Positions 1 through 9,209 of a stretch of DNA of 64,000 bases are shown in pieces. Below the pieces are notes generated by a model that was not told the DNA's origin, ran no database searches, and was given only the letters and a program-made list of their open reading frames with translations. The stretch's first letter is position 1, and each line of letters begins with the position of its first letter. Location of the stretch: contig DUAT01000105.1 in the NCBI GenBank assembly GCA_012960755.1, forward strand, positions 1 to 64,000, in the 5' to 3' direction. The DNA comes from Gammaproteobacteria bacterium (GTDB taxonomy: Bacteria > Pseudomonadota > Gammaproteobacteria > Pseudomonadales > Azotimanducaceae_A). A program made the translations under genes and the position numbers.

Positions 1-978
1 GGGTTGCAGGACACCATCGAGTTCAGCAAAGGTAGCCCGATGTTGATTGTGCGGGTGTTCAGCTGCTTCTGTTAAGGACAGCACCGGAGCAAAGCAAACA
101 TCTGAGCCTTCCATTATTTCGCACCACTGATCTCTGGTTCTGGACCTGAATACGTCAGAAATTTTCTGCTTGTAGTCAGGCCAGCGAGACCGATCCATTT
201 GTGCAGAAAACTCTTCGGCATCTAACCCGGCTTTTTCAATCAAAAGTGCATAAAACTGAGGTTCTATGGAACCGATTGAAATATAGCCGCCATCACTGGT
301 TTCATAGGTGTCATAGAAGTGTGCGCCTGTGTCGAGTAAAGTAGTGCCTCGCTCCGGGTTCCAGGCTCCAACTGATTGCATCGTATAGAACATGGACATT
401 AGTATCGCGGCGCCATCAACCATTGCGGTATCAACAATTTGCCCCTTACCCGAGTTTTTCGCTTCCAGGATTCCACAGACAATTCCAAAGGCGAGAACCA
501 TGCCACCACCACCAAAATCCCCTACGAGGTTAAGCGGTGGTACCGGTTTACCGTTCTTAGGGCCGATCGCGCTCAACGCACCTGATAAGGCGATGTAGTT
601 AATATCGTGCCCGGCCGCCTGGGACATGGGGCCTTCCTGTCCCCATCCTGTCATTCGGCCATAGACGAGTTGATCGTTCCTTGCCATACAATCATCCGGG
701 CCTATGCCAAGCCGTTCAGTCACTCCAGGACGAAAGCCTTCAAACAACGCATCGGAGCTTTCACACAACTTCAGGATCACCTCCTTGCCTGCTTCACTCT
801 TGATATCCACGGCAATGGATTTTCGACCCCGGGTCAGTACATCCTGGCCATGCAATTTTCCACCCGTGCGATCGACCCGAATGACTTCTGCACCCATATC
901 GGACAGCAACATTCCACAGAATGGACCAGGTCCAATTCCTGCCAGTTCAATAATTTTTACGCCTGTAAGTGGTCCCAC
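1..978 (-). CDS. CaiB/BaiF family CoA-transferase, alpha-methylacyl-CoA racemase-like (3' end cut by window edge)
   Basis: Reading the minus strand from a GTG at 978 gives 326 codons open to the window edge. It begins MGPLTGVKIIELAGIGPGPF, the typical N-terminus of alpha-methylacyl-CoA racemase and related CaiB/BaiF class III CoA-transferases, and later has the DILVAD-like region replaced by a run ending in GHDINYIALSGAL and a GGGGMVLAFGI stretch typical of the family. The family acts on branched acyl-CoA thioesters, either epimerising C2 or moving CoA. The GTG start is chosen because GGAGAA lies 5 nt upstream and no in-frame ATG fits. Family members are about 360-400 residues, so only the C-terminal tail is missing. 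Subfamily function (racemase or transferase) is not settled by what can be seen. Confidence 0.85.
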   Translation of the reverse strand, partial: MGPLTGVKIIELAGIGPGPFCGMLLSDMGAEVIRVDRTGGKLHGQDVLTRGRKSIAVDIKSEAGKEVILKLCESSDALFEGFRPGVTERLGIGPDDCMARNDQLVYGRMTGWGQEGPMSQAAGHDINYIALSGALSAIGPKNGKPVPPLNLVGDFGGGGMVLAFGIVCGILEAKNSGKGQIVDTAMVDGAAILMSMFYTMQSVGAWNPERGTTLLDTGAHFYDTYETSDGGYISIGSIEPQFYALLIEKAGLDAEEFSAQMDRSRWPDYKQKISDVFRSRTRDQWCEIMEGSDVCFAPVLSLTEAAEHPHNQHRATFAELDGVLQP

Positions 979-1164
979 TTGCTTCTCCCAATAAAGTTTC
1001 TGATGTCGATTCGTTGGACCATTTAGTCACAATCACAGATACGGGGCAACCACATCGCATTCTCTGATAAAAGGACCCGAGGCTTACTTTGTTGATGGTT
1101 TTAGTTGTAATCAATTCTCCTGCCGATATGATTCTGCCTTTGAGAAAACACATTTGAGGGCCCA

Positions 1165-1827
1165 ATGAGTGACGAACTGCTAGACCATATTGAAATTGAA
1201 CCGCAGAACGCCGCAACTGCCACAGTTATCTGGCTGCATGGTCTGGGTGCCGACGGGCATGATTTTGAACCGATTGTGCCGGAATTGAATTTACCCTCGG
1301 ACCTGAACATACGCTTTATACTTCCCCATGCCCCGGTTCGGCCGGTTAGCGTTAACAATGGCGAAGAAATGCGAGCCTGGTTTGATTTTGTTCCCCATTC
1401 GGAAACTGCCGGTGGCGATGACATTGCGGTGTCGACACAACAGATCGAAGCGTTTATCGGGCAGGAAATCGAACGGGGTATCCTGAGTGAACGCATATTG
1501 CTGGCCGGTTTTTCACAAGGCGGCGTTGTCGCACTGCAAACTGCATTACGCTACGAGTCGCGGCTTGCGGGCGTACTGGCACTGTCGACCTATCTACACG
1601 ACTTTTCCAGTACCGAGCAGGAGCGAACTGATGCCAACCTTGCGATTCCAATCATGATGGCCCACGGCACCAGGGACCCCATGATTCCCATCATGCGCGC
1701 AGCTACATCCCGGGAAAATCTCATCCGTCTGGGTTACGACGTGAGATGGTTCAACTATCCAATGGGTCATCAGGTTTGCCTCGAAGAGGTCGAGGAGATA
1801 TCTCTGTTTTTCCAGGAAATATTTTGA
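1165..1827 (+). CDS. Carboxylesterase / lysophospholipase-like alpha/beta hydrolase
   Basis: A 220-residue cytoplasmic serine esterase of the phospholipase/carboxylesterase (EstB, acyl-protein thioesterase-like) family. The N-terminus has WLHGLGADGHDFEPIVPEL, the family hallmark, the nucleophile elbow GFSQGG lies at 115-120 with Ser117, the acid is Asp170 in HGTRDPMIP, and the base is His201 in YPMGHQV. Length matches the family (about 215-225). GAGG sits just before the ATG. Its stop codon overlaps the TTG start of the miaE-like gene, so the two are probably translated together, although no functional link is known. Natural substrates are short or medium acyl esters; the specific one cannot be read from sequence. 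Confidence 0.92.
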   Translation: MSDELLDHIEIEPQNAATATVIWLHGLGADGHDFEPIVPELNLPSDLNIRFILPHAPVRPVSVNNGEEMRAWFDFVPHSETAGGDDIAVSTQQIEAFIGQEIERGILSERILLAGFSQGGVVALQTALRYESRLAGVLALSTYLHDFSSTEQERTDANLAIPIMMAHGTRDPMIPIMRAATSRENLIRLGYDVRWFNYPMGHQVCLEEVEEISLFFQEIF

Positions 1828-2399
1828 ACCACCCCTTACAATTCGACTCCCCGGATGAGTGGCTTGAAGCGGTGCTGAATAACTTTGACGAATTCCTCAT
1901 TGATCACGCCGCCAATGAGAAGAAAGCGTCTGCGGTTGCCCTGTCTATGGTCTCTCACTATCCGGACAAACCTGCACTGGTCCTGGCAATGGTTGATCTT
2001 GCCCTGGAAGAATTAAATCACTACCGCCAGGTTCTGAAGCTGATGTTAAGCAAGGGTCTAGTTTCAGTGCCCGATGAAAAGGACCCGTATGTGAACGCTA
2101 TTATCGCGAAAATCCGTCGTGGCCCGGATTATTATTTTATTGACCGGTTGCTAAGCGCAGCCGTAATCGAAGCCAGGGGTGCCGAGCGATTCAACTTGCT
2201 GGGTGGGACTCTGGAAGACCCCGCACTTGCCAGTTTCTACAAATCCCTGGCTCGATCAGAGCAAAAGCATCAGAAGCTGTTTATTGAACTGGCACGGGAA
2301 TATTTCACCGACCAGGAAGTCGAGGCTCGCTGGCAACAATGGCTGCAGATTGAAGCCAGTGTCATCAAGTCATTGCCTATTCGTCCAAGACTCCATTAA
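1824..2399 (+). CDS. miaE: tRNA-(ms2io6A37) hydroxylase
   Basis: A 191-residue non-haem diiron monooxygenase of the MiaE family, which hydroxylates the isopentenyl group of ms2i6A37 in tRNAs reading U-starting codons. Carboxylate and histidine ligands are visible as ExxH at about residues 63-66 (ELNHYRQ), Glu116 in IEARGAERF, and ExxH at 146-149 (SEQKHQKLF). The reading frame is open further upstream, but the TTG at 1824 is preferred: it overlaps the esterase stop (TTGA), AGGAAA precedes it, and it gives the usual family N-terminus. Shorter than the Salmonella enzyme (about 270) but like other gammaproteobacterial short forms. miaA and miaB are not in the window. Confidence 0.85.
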   Translation: MNHPLQFDSPDEWLEAVLNNFDEFLIDHAANEKKASAVALSMVSHYPDKPALVLAMVDLALEELNHYRQVLKLMLSKGLVSVPDEKDPYVNAIIAKIRRGPDYYFIDRLLSAAVIEARGAERFNLLGGTLEDPALASFYKSLARSEQKHQKLFIELAREYFTDQEVEARWQQWLQIEASVIKSLPIRPRLH

Positions 2400-2413
2400 C
2401 GCCTGGTGCAATA

Positions 2414-3727
2414 ATGGTAGATCGCCAAAAAAAAAGCCCGGTCGATCAGTATTTGGCCTCCCATGGGGAACCCGAAACACTGAGCCTCGCCAAATTGGAT
2501 CTCGCCAAATCAGAACCCGGTGTATGCAAGGCTGGTCCTTTTCGGTTCTGTCTGGTCATACCTGCGTTCCAGGAAGACTGGCAGGAACTGCAACTGGTGT
2601 GGAAGCAGCTGAACCGGGACTGCCTGATCATAATCGTTGCCAATTCGGCAGTGGAAGATGATCCGGTAACCCGCAAACTCATCAAAGATATCGAGTCAGA
2701 ATCAGCATCCTTGTCCAGTAACGAGGCGCTGACCTGTTTGAAAACCCGTGATCAACGCACCTTGGTACTGGTTGACCGCTGTACGCACCCTGTTCCGGAA
2801 AAGCAGGGCGTGGGTCTGGCGAGAAAAATAGGCGCCGACATCGCATTGACACTGATAAACAAACACCAGGTGACGACACCATGGATTTTCACCACAGATG
2901 CGGATGTCCGGTTGCCAGCTTCTTATTTCGATGGCTTCACCCAGGTGGACCGACAGGCGCCGGGCAAGGATGTCGCTGCAAGAATCTACCCTTTTACGCA
3001 TTATTCAGCAACCGAGACCCGGGAGGCCTGCACGCTTTATGAAATAGCTCTCCACTACTATGTCTGTGGATTGAGGTATGCGAGTTCTCCCTACGCCTTC
3101 ACGACCGTGGGGAGCACTATCGCCATCAGCGCACGTCATTACGCACAGGTTCGCGGGTTCCCCAAACGATCAGCCGGGGAAGATTTCTACCTGTTGAACA
3201 AGCTGGCAAAAACAGGCTCAGTTGACCAGCTGACAGAACCACGGATAGAGATTTCCGGTCGTCTTTCCAGACGAGTCCCTTTTGGTACTGGCGTGAGCAT
3301 CGGTAAAATACTGCAACTGGCCAGCCCTGCTAGTGACTACCGGTATTACAATCCCGCCATCTTTCATTGCCTGAAACAGTTCCTGTTTGAGTTAAATCAG
3401 TCCCGCAGTGCCTCTGACTTGAAGAACTATTTTTCGGATTCACGGGTCCGTCCATGGTGTGAAGCCGCCAATCTGTTTGTCGTGATTGAGTCGAAGCAAA
3501 ATCAGAAACCCGAAGTGTTCCAGAAGTTCATCCATGACTGGATGGATAGCTTCCGAACGCTCAAGCTTGTTCACTTTTTACAGGAACACTACTTTCCAGG
3601 GGTTTCTCTCGGTGGGATCTTCGACGGCGCCATTTTGCCACCATTAGGGGAAGTAGATTTGTCAGACCTGACAAAACTGAAAAAACTGGTCACAACTGAT
3701 AGGCAACCAGCACAGTCAGGTAGATAA
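2414..3727 (+). CDS. Family 2-like glycosyltransferase, unknown acceptor
   Basis: A 437-residue protein with a GT-A fold signature: CLVIPAFQEDW at 46-56 begins the nucleotide-binding strand, WIFTTDADVRLP at 157-168 supplies the DxD-like metal site, and GEDFYLLNKLAKTG around 256-270 matches the ED motif that places the acceptor base in GT2 enzymes. There is no obvious signal peptide or membrane segment, so it is probably cytosolic. The C-terminal 150 residues resemble nothing I recognise. It follows miaE by 14 bp on the same strand. No polysaccharide genes flank it, so the sugar and acceptor are unknown. Transfer activity is inferred from fold motifs only. Confidence 0.7.
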   Translation: MVDRQKKSPVDQYLASHGEPETLSLAKLDLAKSEPGVCKAGPFRFCLVIPAFQEDWQELQLVWKQLNRDCLIIIVANSAVEDDPVTRKLIKDIESESASLSSNEALTCLKTRDQRTLVLVDRCTHPVPEKQGVGLARKIGADIALTLINKHQVTTPWIFTTDADVRLPASYFDGFTQVDRQAPGKDVAARIYPFTHYSATETREACTLYEIALHYYVCGLRYASSPYAFTTVGSTIAISARHYAQVRGFPKRSAGEDFYLLNKLAKTGSVDQLTEPRIEISGRLSRRVPFGTGVSIGKILQLASPASDYRYYNPAIFHCLKQFLFELNQSRSASDLKNYFSDSRVRPWCEAANLFVVIESKQNQKPEVFQKFIHDWMDSFRTLKLVHFLQEHYFPGVSLGGIFDGAILPPLGEVDLSDLTKLKKLVTTDRQPAQSGR

Positions 3728-3800
3728 TCCCTTATTTGCAGAACCTCCGATTTAGTAGATCAGAGGCTTCCTAAACCTTTCGAATTTCAGGACTATTCAT

Positions 3801-4946
3801 ATGATCAAGCCATTCTCAATCGACATCCCTGACAGTGCCCTATCTGATCTCCGGACAAGGCTGAAAATGACCCGCTGGCCCGACGAGGTTGGTAGTAACT
3901 GGCAATATGGCACTGACCTTGGTTATTTGCAGGAACTTTGTGACTACTGGCTAACGGATTTTGACTGGCGCAAGCAGGAAACGGAACTAAACCAACTGGA
4001 TCAGTTTACGACGACTATAGAAGATCGTCAGGTACACTTCATCCATCAAAGGTCAACACATGAGAATGCCATCCCGCTGTTAATGACCCACGGTTGGCCA
4101 GGTTCTATTACGGAATTCACTAAGATCATCCCCATGCTCACCCGGCCGGAAGCGTTTGGTGCCGACCCGAAAGATGCTTTCCATGTCATCTGCCCTTCGA
4201 TTCCTGGCTATGGTTTTTCAGATCCTGCGCGGGAACCAGGGTTTGACCAAAAACGGGTCGCTGAAGGTCACGTTAACCTGATGCAGCAACTGGGCTATGA
4301 ACACTATGTGGTTCAGGGTGGTGACTGGGGTTCCGCAATCAGCAGCTGGAATGCAGTATTGGCCCCTGACAATGTGACTGGATTACATCTGACGCTGGTC
4401 TTCGCCGGTTATCCAAAAAACAAGGCCGATCCGTTCGACGGCGTGACGGATGATGAGAAGCAACGTCTGGAAGAGCGTAAATCACATATGCTCGACGGAA
4501 CCGGATATCAGGCAATTCAGGGTAGCAAACCCCAAACTCTGGGCTATGGATTGAACGATTCCCCCATCGGGCTGGCGGCGTGGATAACCGAAAAGTTCCA
4601 TAGCTGGACAGACTGCGATGGTAACGTGGAAAATGCCGTCACCAAAGACGAGTTACTGACGAATATCATGATTTACTGGGTTACCGGCAGCATCACCTCA
4701 TCCGCCCGTCTTTATTACGAATCGAACCATGTTAAAAACAATCTGCATGAACATGGTAGAATCGCGACCCCGACCGGATGCACAATGTTTCCCGGCGAGC
4801 TATTTCAACCGCCCTGCCAATGGGCAGACGAGTTATTTAATATTCAACACTGGACCAAGCAGCCCAAAGGTGGCCACTTTGCCGCGCTGGAACAACCGGC
4901 GTTGCTGGCCGCGGATGTCAGACACTTTTGTCGCAGGTTTAGATAA
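3801..4946 (+). CDS. Epoxide hydrolase, EHN-domain type
   Basis: A 381-residue alpha/beta hydrolase with an N-terminal EHN (epoxide hydrolase N-terminal) domain: residues 4-80 contain FSIDIPDSALSDLRTRL and the TRWPDE and DYW motifs. The oxyanion loop HGWPGS lies at 97-102, the nucleophile is Asp175 in GGDWGS, and the base is His359 in KGGHFAALEQP. The enzyme adds water to epoxides giving vicinal diols; the Asp (not Ser) nucleophile excludes an esterase. It is cytosolic, with no signal peptide. Its neighbours are unrelated, but a halohydrin dehalogenase-like gene, which would make epoxides, lies 10 kb downstream. Homologues include microsomal-type and juvenile hormone epoxide hydrolases; the natural substrate is unknown. 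Confidence 0.9.
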   Translation: MIKPFSIDIPDSALSDLRTRLKMTRWPDEVGSNWQYGTDLGYLQELCDYWLTDFDWRKQETELNQLDQFTTTIEDRQVHFIHQRSTHENAIPLLMTHGWPGSITEFTKIIPMLTRPEAFGADPKDAFHVICPSIPGYGFSDPAREPGFDQKRVAEGHVNLMQQLGYEHYVVQGGDWGSAISSWNAVLAPDNVTGLHLTLVFAGYPKNKADPFDGVTDDEKQRLEERKSHMLDGTGYQAIQGSKPQTLGYGLNDSPIGLAAWITEKFHSWTDCDGNVENAVTKDELLTNIMIYWVTGSITSSARLYYESNHVKNNLHEHGRIATPTGCTMFPGELFQPPCQWADELFNIQHWTKQPKGGHFAALEQPALLAADVRHFCRRFR

Positions 4947-4963
4947 AGATAGTAGATCAGTTT

Positions 4964-5917
4964 ATGCACAAAATTTTCATTGATGGTCAGTCGGGAACGA
5001 CGGGTCTGCAGATTCACGAACGGTTACAGGATCGACCGGATATCTGTCTGCTTGCCATTGCCGATGCGGATCGAAAGAATCCGCTGATTAAGAAAGAACT
5101 GATCAATGAAGCGAGCGTGGTTATTCTATGCCTTCCCGATGCCGCTGCAAAACAAACTGTCGCCCTGGCGGAGGGAACAAACGCCCGCATGTTGGATGCC
5201 AGCACAGCCCACAGAGTTGATCCCAACTGGGTCTACGGATTGCCAGAGTTAGCGCCGCAGCAGCGGCAGCAAATCAGCAGTGCAAGATACGTTTCAAATC
5301 CCGGCTGTTATCCAACAGGTTTTCTGCTGGCTGTCGCACCGCTGGTGAACAAAGGTTTGCTCGCGAAGAATACCCAGTTAAGCATCAGCGCCATTTCGGG
5401 ATATTCCGGTGGCGGACATACCATGATTGATCGCTACCAGGCAGAACAGAAAAACCAGACATCGGCTCCCTGGAGCTCCCGCCCCTATGGATTGAAATTT
5501 GGCCACAAGCACATCCCGGAAATGCAGCATTTTGCATCACTTGAGCATCCGCCGCTTTTTATGCCTTCAGTGGGTAACTATCATCAGGGGATGCTGGTTA
5601 GCACACCCCTGGCGAGGGAATTTTTCACTCGATCCATTCGTCTGGAAGATATCTACATTTGCCTGCACGAATACTACGATACCGAACCCTGCATTCGCGT
5701 CCATGAACCTAACTCCACCGAATCACTAGAAGATGGCTTCCTGGATCCAGAGGCAAATAATCATACAAACCGAAATGATATTCATGTTTTTGGCAACGAT
5801 GAGCAGATTCTGTTGGTTTCACAGCTGGACAACCTGGGCAAAGGCGCGGCTGGGGCGGCAATTCAAAACCTGAACCTGATGCTCGGTATCGATGAATTAA
5901 CAGGACTAACATTTTAA
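4964..5917 (+). CDS. argC: N-acetyl-gamma-glutamyl-phosphate reductase, short type
   Basis: A 317-residue NADP-dependent enzyme of arginine synthesis that reduces N-acetylglutamyl phosphate to the semialdehyde. The dinucleotide motif GQSGTTG is at 8-14 and the catalytic cysteine is Cys115 in SNPGCYPTG. GYSGGGH and GLKFGHKHIPEM around 145-190 are family landmarks. Length and the HKIFIDG start fit the type 2 (short) ArgC rather than the about 340-residue type 1. It begins 17 bp after the epoxide hydrolase stop with a weak ribosome site, and no other arg gene adjoins it, so the biosynthetic genes are scattered in this genome. Confidence 0.93.
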   Translation: MHKIFIDGQSGTTGLQIHERLQDRPDICLLAIADADRKNPLIKKELINEASVVILCLPDAAAKQTVALAEGTNARMLDASTAHRVDPNWVYGLPELAPQQRQQISSARYVSNPGCYPTGFLLAVAPLVNKGLLAKNTQLSISAISGYSGGGHTMIDRYQAEQKNQTSAPWSSRPYGLKFGHKHIPEMQHFASLEHPPLFMPSVGNYHQGMLVSTPLAREFFTRSIRLEDIYICLHEYYDTEPCIRVHEPNSTESLEDGFLDPEANNHTNRNDIHVFGNDEQILLVSQLDNLGKGAAGAAIQNLNLMLGIDELTGLTF

Positions 5918-6022
5918 CCCGGTCGTGAAGCAGCCTCAGGTCGTTCCAATTGCAACTCAAACAAAACTATCATGGCGTCATCCTGGTTCATATTGTGCTA
6001 TTGCTGCACGGGAACTTATCAA

Positions 6023-7312
6023 ATGAAATTATCTGAACTTTCACTGTCTGCTCTGCATGAGCTGTATGACACCTTGAGCCATAAGTATGAGCAATTCCGC
6101 GCTCAAATGCTCAACCTGGATTTAACCCGTGGTAAACCAGCATCCGAGCAGCTAGACCTGTCAAACGAGCTGGATGGTATTCTCGGTGGTTTCTATCTTT
6201 TGCAGGACGGTACCGATGTCAGGAATTATGGTGGCATCCCCGGTATCCCTGAGGCAAGAGCGCTTGGCGGCGTGTTCCTGGGATTGCCAGCAAACGAAGT
6301 TATGGTAGGCGGCAACAGCAGCCTAACGTGGATGTACCAGTATATTGAATTCATGCTGAGGCAATCCTGGCAGCAACAGGCAGGTACTTCCAAAGTTAAG
6401 TTCCTCTGCCCTGTTCCCGGCTATGACCGACATTTTACCATCTGTGAACACTTCGGCATTGAGATGATTAACGTTGACACTAGTGAACAAGGACCGGATA
6501 TGGGCCAGGTTGAGTCGCTGCTGGAATCAGACCCAATGATTAAAGGCATCTGGTGTGTGCCTAAGTATTCAAACCCAACAGGTGTGACCTACAGCGATGA
6601 AGTTGTCCGGCGGATGGCAACACTGGCGAATAAAGCAGGGCCAGACTTTAAGATAATGTGGGATAACGCTTATGCCGTACACCACATTAATGACGAACAC
6701 GATACGTTAGCTAATTTAATGGACATCGCCCGTGAGAATTCGACCCAGGACAGTATCGTCATGCTGGCATCCACGTCGAAAGTCACATTCGCCGGGGCGG
6801 GAATTTCTTTTATTGGGATGGCACAGAACAATCTCGCCAGTTTTGAAGCATTCCTGTCTGTTTCACAGATCGGCCCTGACAAGGTTAATCAACTAAGACA
6901 TGTCAGGTTTCTTGTGGATTCTGAAGGCGTTCGGAAGCAGATGGAAAAACACAAGGCAATTATTCGCCCGAAGTTCCAACTGACGGAACAGATCCTTTCC
7001 CAACATCTCGGTGACAAAGACATTGCAACATGGACACGGCCGAACGGTGGCTACTTTGTCTCGCTTGATACACAACCGGGTATCGCCGGTAAGGTGGTCG
7101 AGATGGCGGCTGCAGTCGGTGTAAAATTGACTCCCGCTGGTGCTACATTCCCCTATGGTAATGACCCAGCAGACCGTAATATCAGGATTGCGCCCACCTA
7201 CCCACCTGTTAGCCAGCTTCGGCAAGCTCTGGAAGTGTTCGTTGTCTGTTTACAACTGACAACCCTGCACAAGATCATCGGTAACCTTGAGGACACTGAA
7301 ACAAAACCGTGA
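6023..7312 (+). CDS. PLP-dependent class I aminotransferase (MocR-type domain family)
   Basis: A 429-residue fold-type I aminotransferase. NLDLTRGKP near residue 32 and YGGIPGIPEAR near 73 form the substrate and cofactor entry segments, VPKYSNPTG (about 193-201) and MWDNAYAVHH (about 212-221) are PLP-contacting motifs, and the Schiff-base lysine lies in ASTSKVTFAG. The family is annotated as aspartate- or MocR-like aminotransferase; the amino donor is not determined by sequence. An in-frame ATG at 5972 would add 17 residues with no homology, so the ATG at 6023 is used. The C-terminal about 20 residues are longer than usual. Confidence 0.85.
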   Translation: MKLSELSLSALHELYDTLSHKYEQFRAQMLNLDLTRGKPASEQLDLSNELDGILGGFYLLQDGTDVRNYGGIPGIPEARALGGVFLGLPANEVMVGGNSSLTWMYQYIEFMLRQSWQQQAGTSKVKFLCPVPGYDRHFTICEHFGIEMINVDTSEQGPDMGQVESLLESDPMIKGIWCVPKYSNPTGVTYSDEVVRRMATLANKAGPDFKIMWDNAYAVHHINDEHDTLANLMDIARENSTQDSIVMLASTSKVTFAGAGISFIGMAQNNLASFEAFLSVSQIGPDKVNQLRHVRFLVDSEGVRKQMEKHKAIIRPKFQLTEQILSQHLGDKDIATWTRPNGGYFVSLDTQPGIAGKVVEMAAAVGVKLTPAGATFPYGNDPADRNIRIAPTYPPVSQLRQALEVFVVCLQLTTLHKIIGNLEDTETKP

Positions 7313-7333
7313 AGATGCCAAACACGTGTTAGA

Positions 7334-8734
7334 ATGCGGTATGCGAACAATAACAATATGAAGTTCTTCAAAAAAATCTTTGCGCCGGAGTCAAATGAGA
7401 GTCCGGCAGGGACAACCCTGGCTGAACCAGTCAGCGCACCTGTCAGCAAGCCTGTTAACCAGCCTGTTAAAGAAATGCCTCCGGACTTTGCCGAGTTGGA
7501 GCTTCCCGACGAGTTGAACAAGGCTATTTTGAAGTTAGGGTTTATCAACTGTACCCCCGTACAAAAGGAAGTGCTTCCCCATTCGCTGGACGGCAAGGAT
7601 ATTATCGCCCAGGCTCAAACAGGAACCGGTAAAACGGCAGCATTCCTGTTGTCAATCATCACCTACCACCTGGAAAATGCAGAGATCGATGAACGGGCCA
7701 ATGGCACACCGTTTGCTCTCATTATTGCACCGACACGAGAATTGGTACTGCAGATCAGCCAGGATGCGGAGTTGCTCGCAGAATTTACTGACTTGAAAAT
7801 ACTCGCCGTTGTGGGTGGGATGGACTACGAGAAACAGAAATCCCAGCTTAAAAAACCCACAGATATCGTCGTTGCGACGCCGGGTCGACTGCTTGATTTT
7901 CTCCGCTCGAACGTCATTAACTTATCTTCCGTTGAGACCCTGATCATCGACGAGGCCGACAGAATGTTGAGCATGGGATTTATCCCGGATGTTAAATCGA
8001 TTATCGGGCGCACCCCGAGAAAGGAAAATCGCCAAACACAATTGTTCAGCGCAACTTTCAGTGAAGATATCAGGCGACTGTCCGCCAGTTGGACACTCGA
8101 CCCGGTTAGAATTGAAATCGAACCCGAGAAACTAGCCATCGATAGCGTGCAGCAACTTGTGTACCTGACCAGTGAAGACAACAAATTTACCGTGCTATAC
8201 AACGTCATCAACAGCGATGCCGTAAATCGGGTGATTGTTTTTATCAATCGCCGGGACCAGACACGTGAAGTCGAGAACAAACTGTATCGCCAGGGTATCG
8301 ATTGCGGTTTGTTAACCGGTGAAGTTCCACAGAAGAAACGCATACGCACCCTCGATGACTTCAAATCCGGAAAGATAAAAGTCCTTGTAGCTACAGATGT
8401 TGCAGGACGAGGTATACATGTCGACAATGTCACCCACGTTATTAACTACAACTTGCCTGAAGACCCGGAAGACTATGTCCACCGTATCGGTCGCACAGGT
8501 CGCGCCGGTGCCAGCGGAATTTCGATTAGCCTGGCCTGTGAAAACGACTCGTTTATGCTTCCCGGGATTGAGGAATTGTTAGGTGAATCCTTTGTTTGCG
8601 AACAACCTCCCCTGAACCTGTTAGCTGAAGTGCCTCGACCGGTACGCAGTTCGCGACAACAATTGATATCACGACCAGGGGATAAGCGGCAGGGGCGACG
8701 AAGTCAGGGAAGGGGAAACTACCGTGGAAGATAA
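7334..8734 (+). CDS. rhlB: DEAD-box ATP-dependent RNA helicase, RhlB-like
   Basis: A 466-residue helicase with a complete motif set: Q motif (about 63-77), motif I AQTGTGKT at 94-101, Ia PTRELVLQ, II DEAD followed by RM, III SAT, V VATDVAGRGIHV and VI HRIGRTGRAG. A 55-residue low-complexity N-terminus rich in Pro, Val and Glu precedes the core, and the C-terminus ends in a basic RG-rich tail (RRSQGRGNYRGR), an RNA-binding feature. RhlB works in RNA degradosomes and RNA remodelling; assignment to RhlB and not RhlE or SrmB is by overall feel and length. An alternative ATG lies at 7358. Its end overlaps the cupin gene by 11 nt. Confidence 0.85.
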   Translation: MRYANNNNMKFFKKIFAPESNESPAGTTLAEPVSAPVSKPVNQPVKEMPPDFAELELPDELNKAILKLGFINCTPVQKEVLPHSLDGKDIIAQAQTGTGKTAAFLLSIITYHLENAEIDERANGTPFALIIAPTRELVLQISQDAELLAEFTDLKILAVVGGMDYEKQKSQLKKPTDIVVATPGRLLDFLRSNVINLSSVETLIIDEADRMLSMGFIPDVKSIIGRTPRKENRQTQLFSATFSEDIRRLSASWTLDPVRIEIEPEKLAIDSVQQLVYLTSEDNKFTVLYNVINSDAVNRVIVFINRRDQTREVENKLYRQGIDCGLLTGEVPQKKRIRTLDDFKSGKIKVLVATDVAGRGIHVDNVTHVINYNLPEDPEDYVHRIGRTGRAGASGISISLACENDSFMLPGIEELLGESFVCEQPPLNLLAEVPRPVRSSRQQLISRPGDKRQGRRSQGRGNYRGR

Positions 8735-9209
8735 AGCCGATTCTCTGCTAACAGCAGAGCAAATCAGCTCACTCACGGAAACCATCAACATTCACCAGTT
8801 CAATGAAAATGCCATCAGGCACACCCGTTCATTGAGTGATCTGCTAGGCCTGACCCAAATTGGCGTCCATCTGGTCCGTCTCGAGACAGGCTTTGAATCG
8901 ACCCAGTTTCACTTTCACCACAATGATGAGGAGTTCCTCTACATTCTTTCGGGCAAGGGCATAGCCGTTATCGGGGATGAGGAGTATGAAATAGCGGTAG
9001 GGGATTTTATGGCTTTTGGCCAGAAGTCATTCCCCCATATGATGCGCAATCCATTCACAGATGATCTGGTGTACCTAATGGGTGGCAGCCGGAATGATTT
9101 TGATGTTTGTGATTATCCGAAAATCAATCGCAGGATGTTCAGGATTAACGGCAGCAAATCCTATGTAGATATGGAGAATTTATACGATGTTAGTCAAAAG
9201 CCAGGTTAA
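8724..9209 (+). CDS. Cupin-domain protein
   Basis: A 161-residue protein with a single cupin_2 barrel at about 50-125. Motif 1 carries HFHHNDEEFLYILSGKG (two or three His and a Glu as metal ligands) and motif 2 carries GDFMAFGQKSFPHMM with the distal His. It starts at a GTG inside the helicase gene, preceded by AGGGGAAA, so it is probably translationally coupled to it. Such proteins are often annotated as mannose-6-phosphate isomerase-like, but nothing here fixes the substrate. Its 3' end overlaps the FecR gene by 23 nt, making helicase, cupin and FecR one likely transcript. Confidence 0.85.
   Translation: MEDKADSLLTAEQISSLTETINIHQFNENAIRHTRSLSDLLGLTQIGVHLVRLETGFESTQFHFHHNDEEFLYILSGKGIAVIGDEEYEIAVGDFMAFGQKSFPHMMRNPFTDDLVYLMGGSRNDFDVCDYPKINRRMFRINGSKSYVDMENLYDVSQKPG

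Noticed and set aside
947..1216. 89-codon minus-strand frame before the CaiB gene
   Set aside because: Shadow in another frame; the real gene reads in the adjacent frame from GTG at 978.
5972..6022. Extension of the aminotransferase to ATG at 5972
   Set aside because: Adds 17 residues with no homology; ATG at 6023 gives the family start.
7825..8433. 202-codon minus-strand frame inside the helicase gene
   Set aside because: Antisense of a clear DEAD-box helicase; Ser/Arg-rich composition typical of a shadow.
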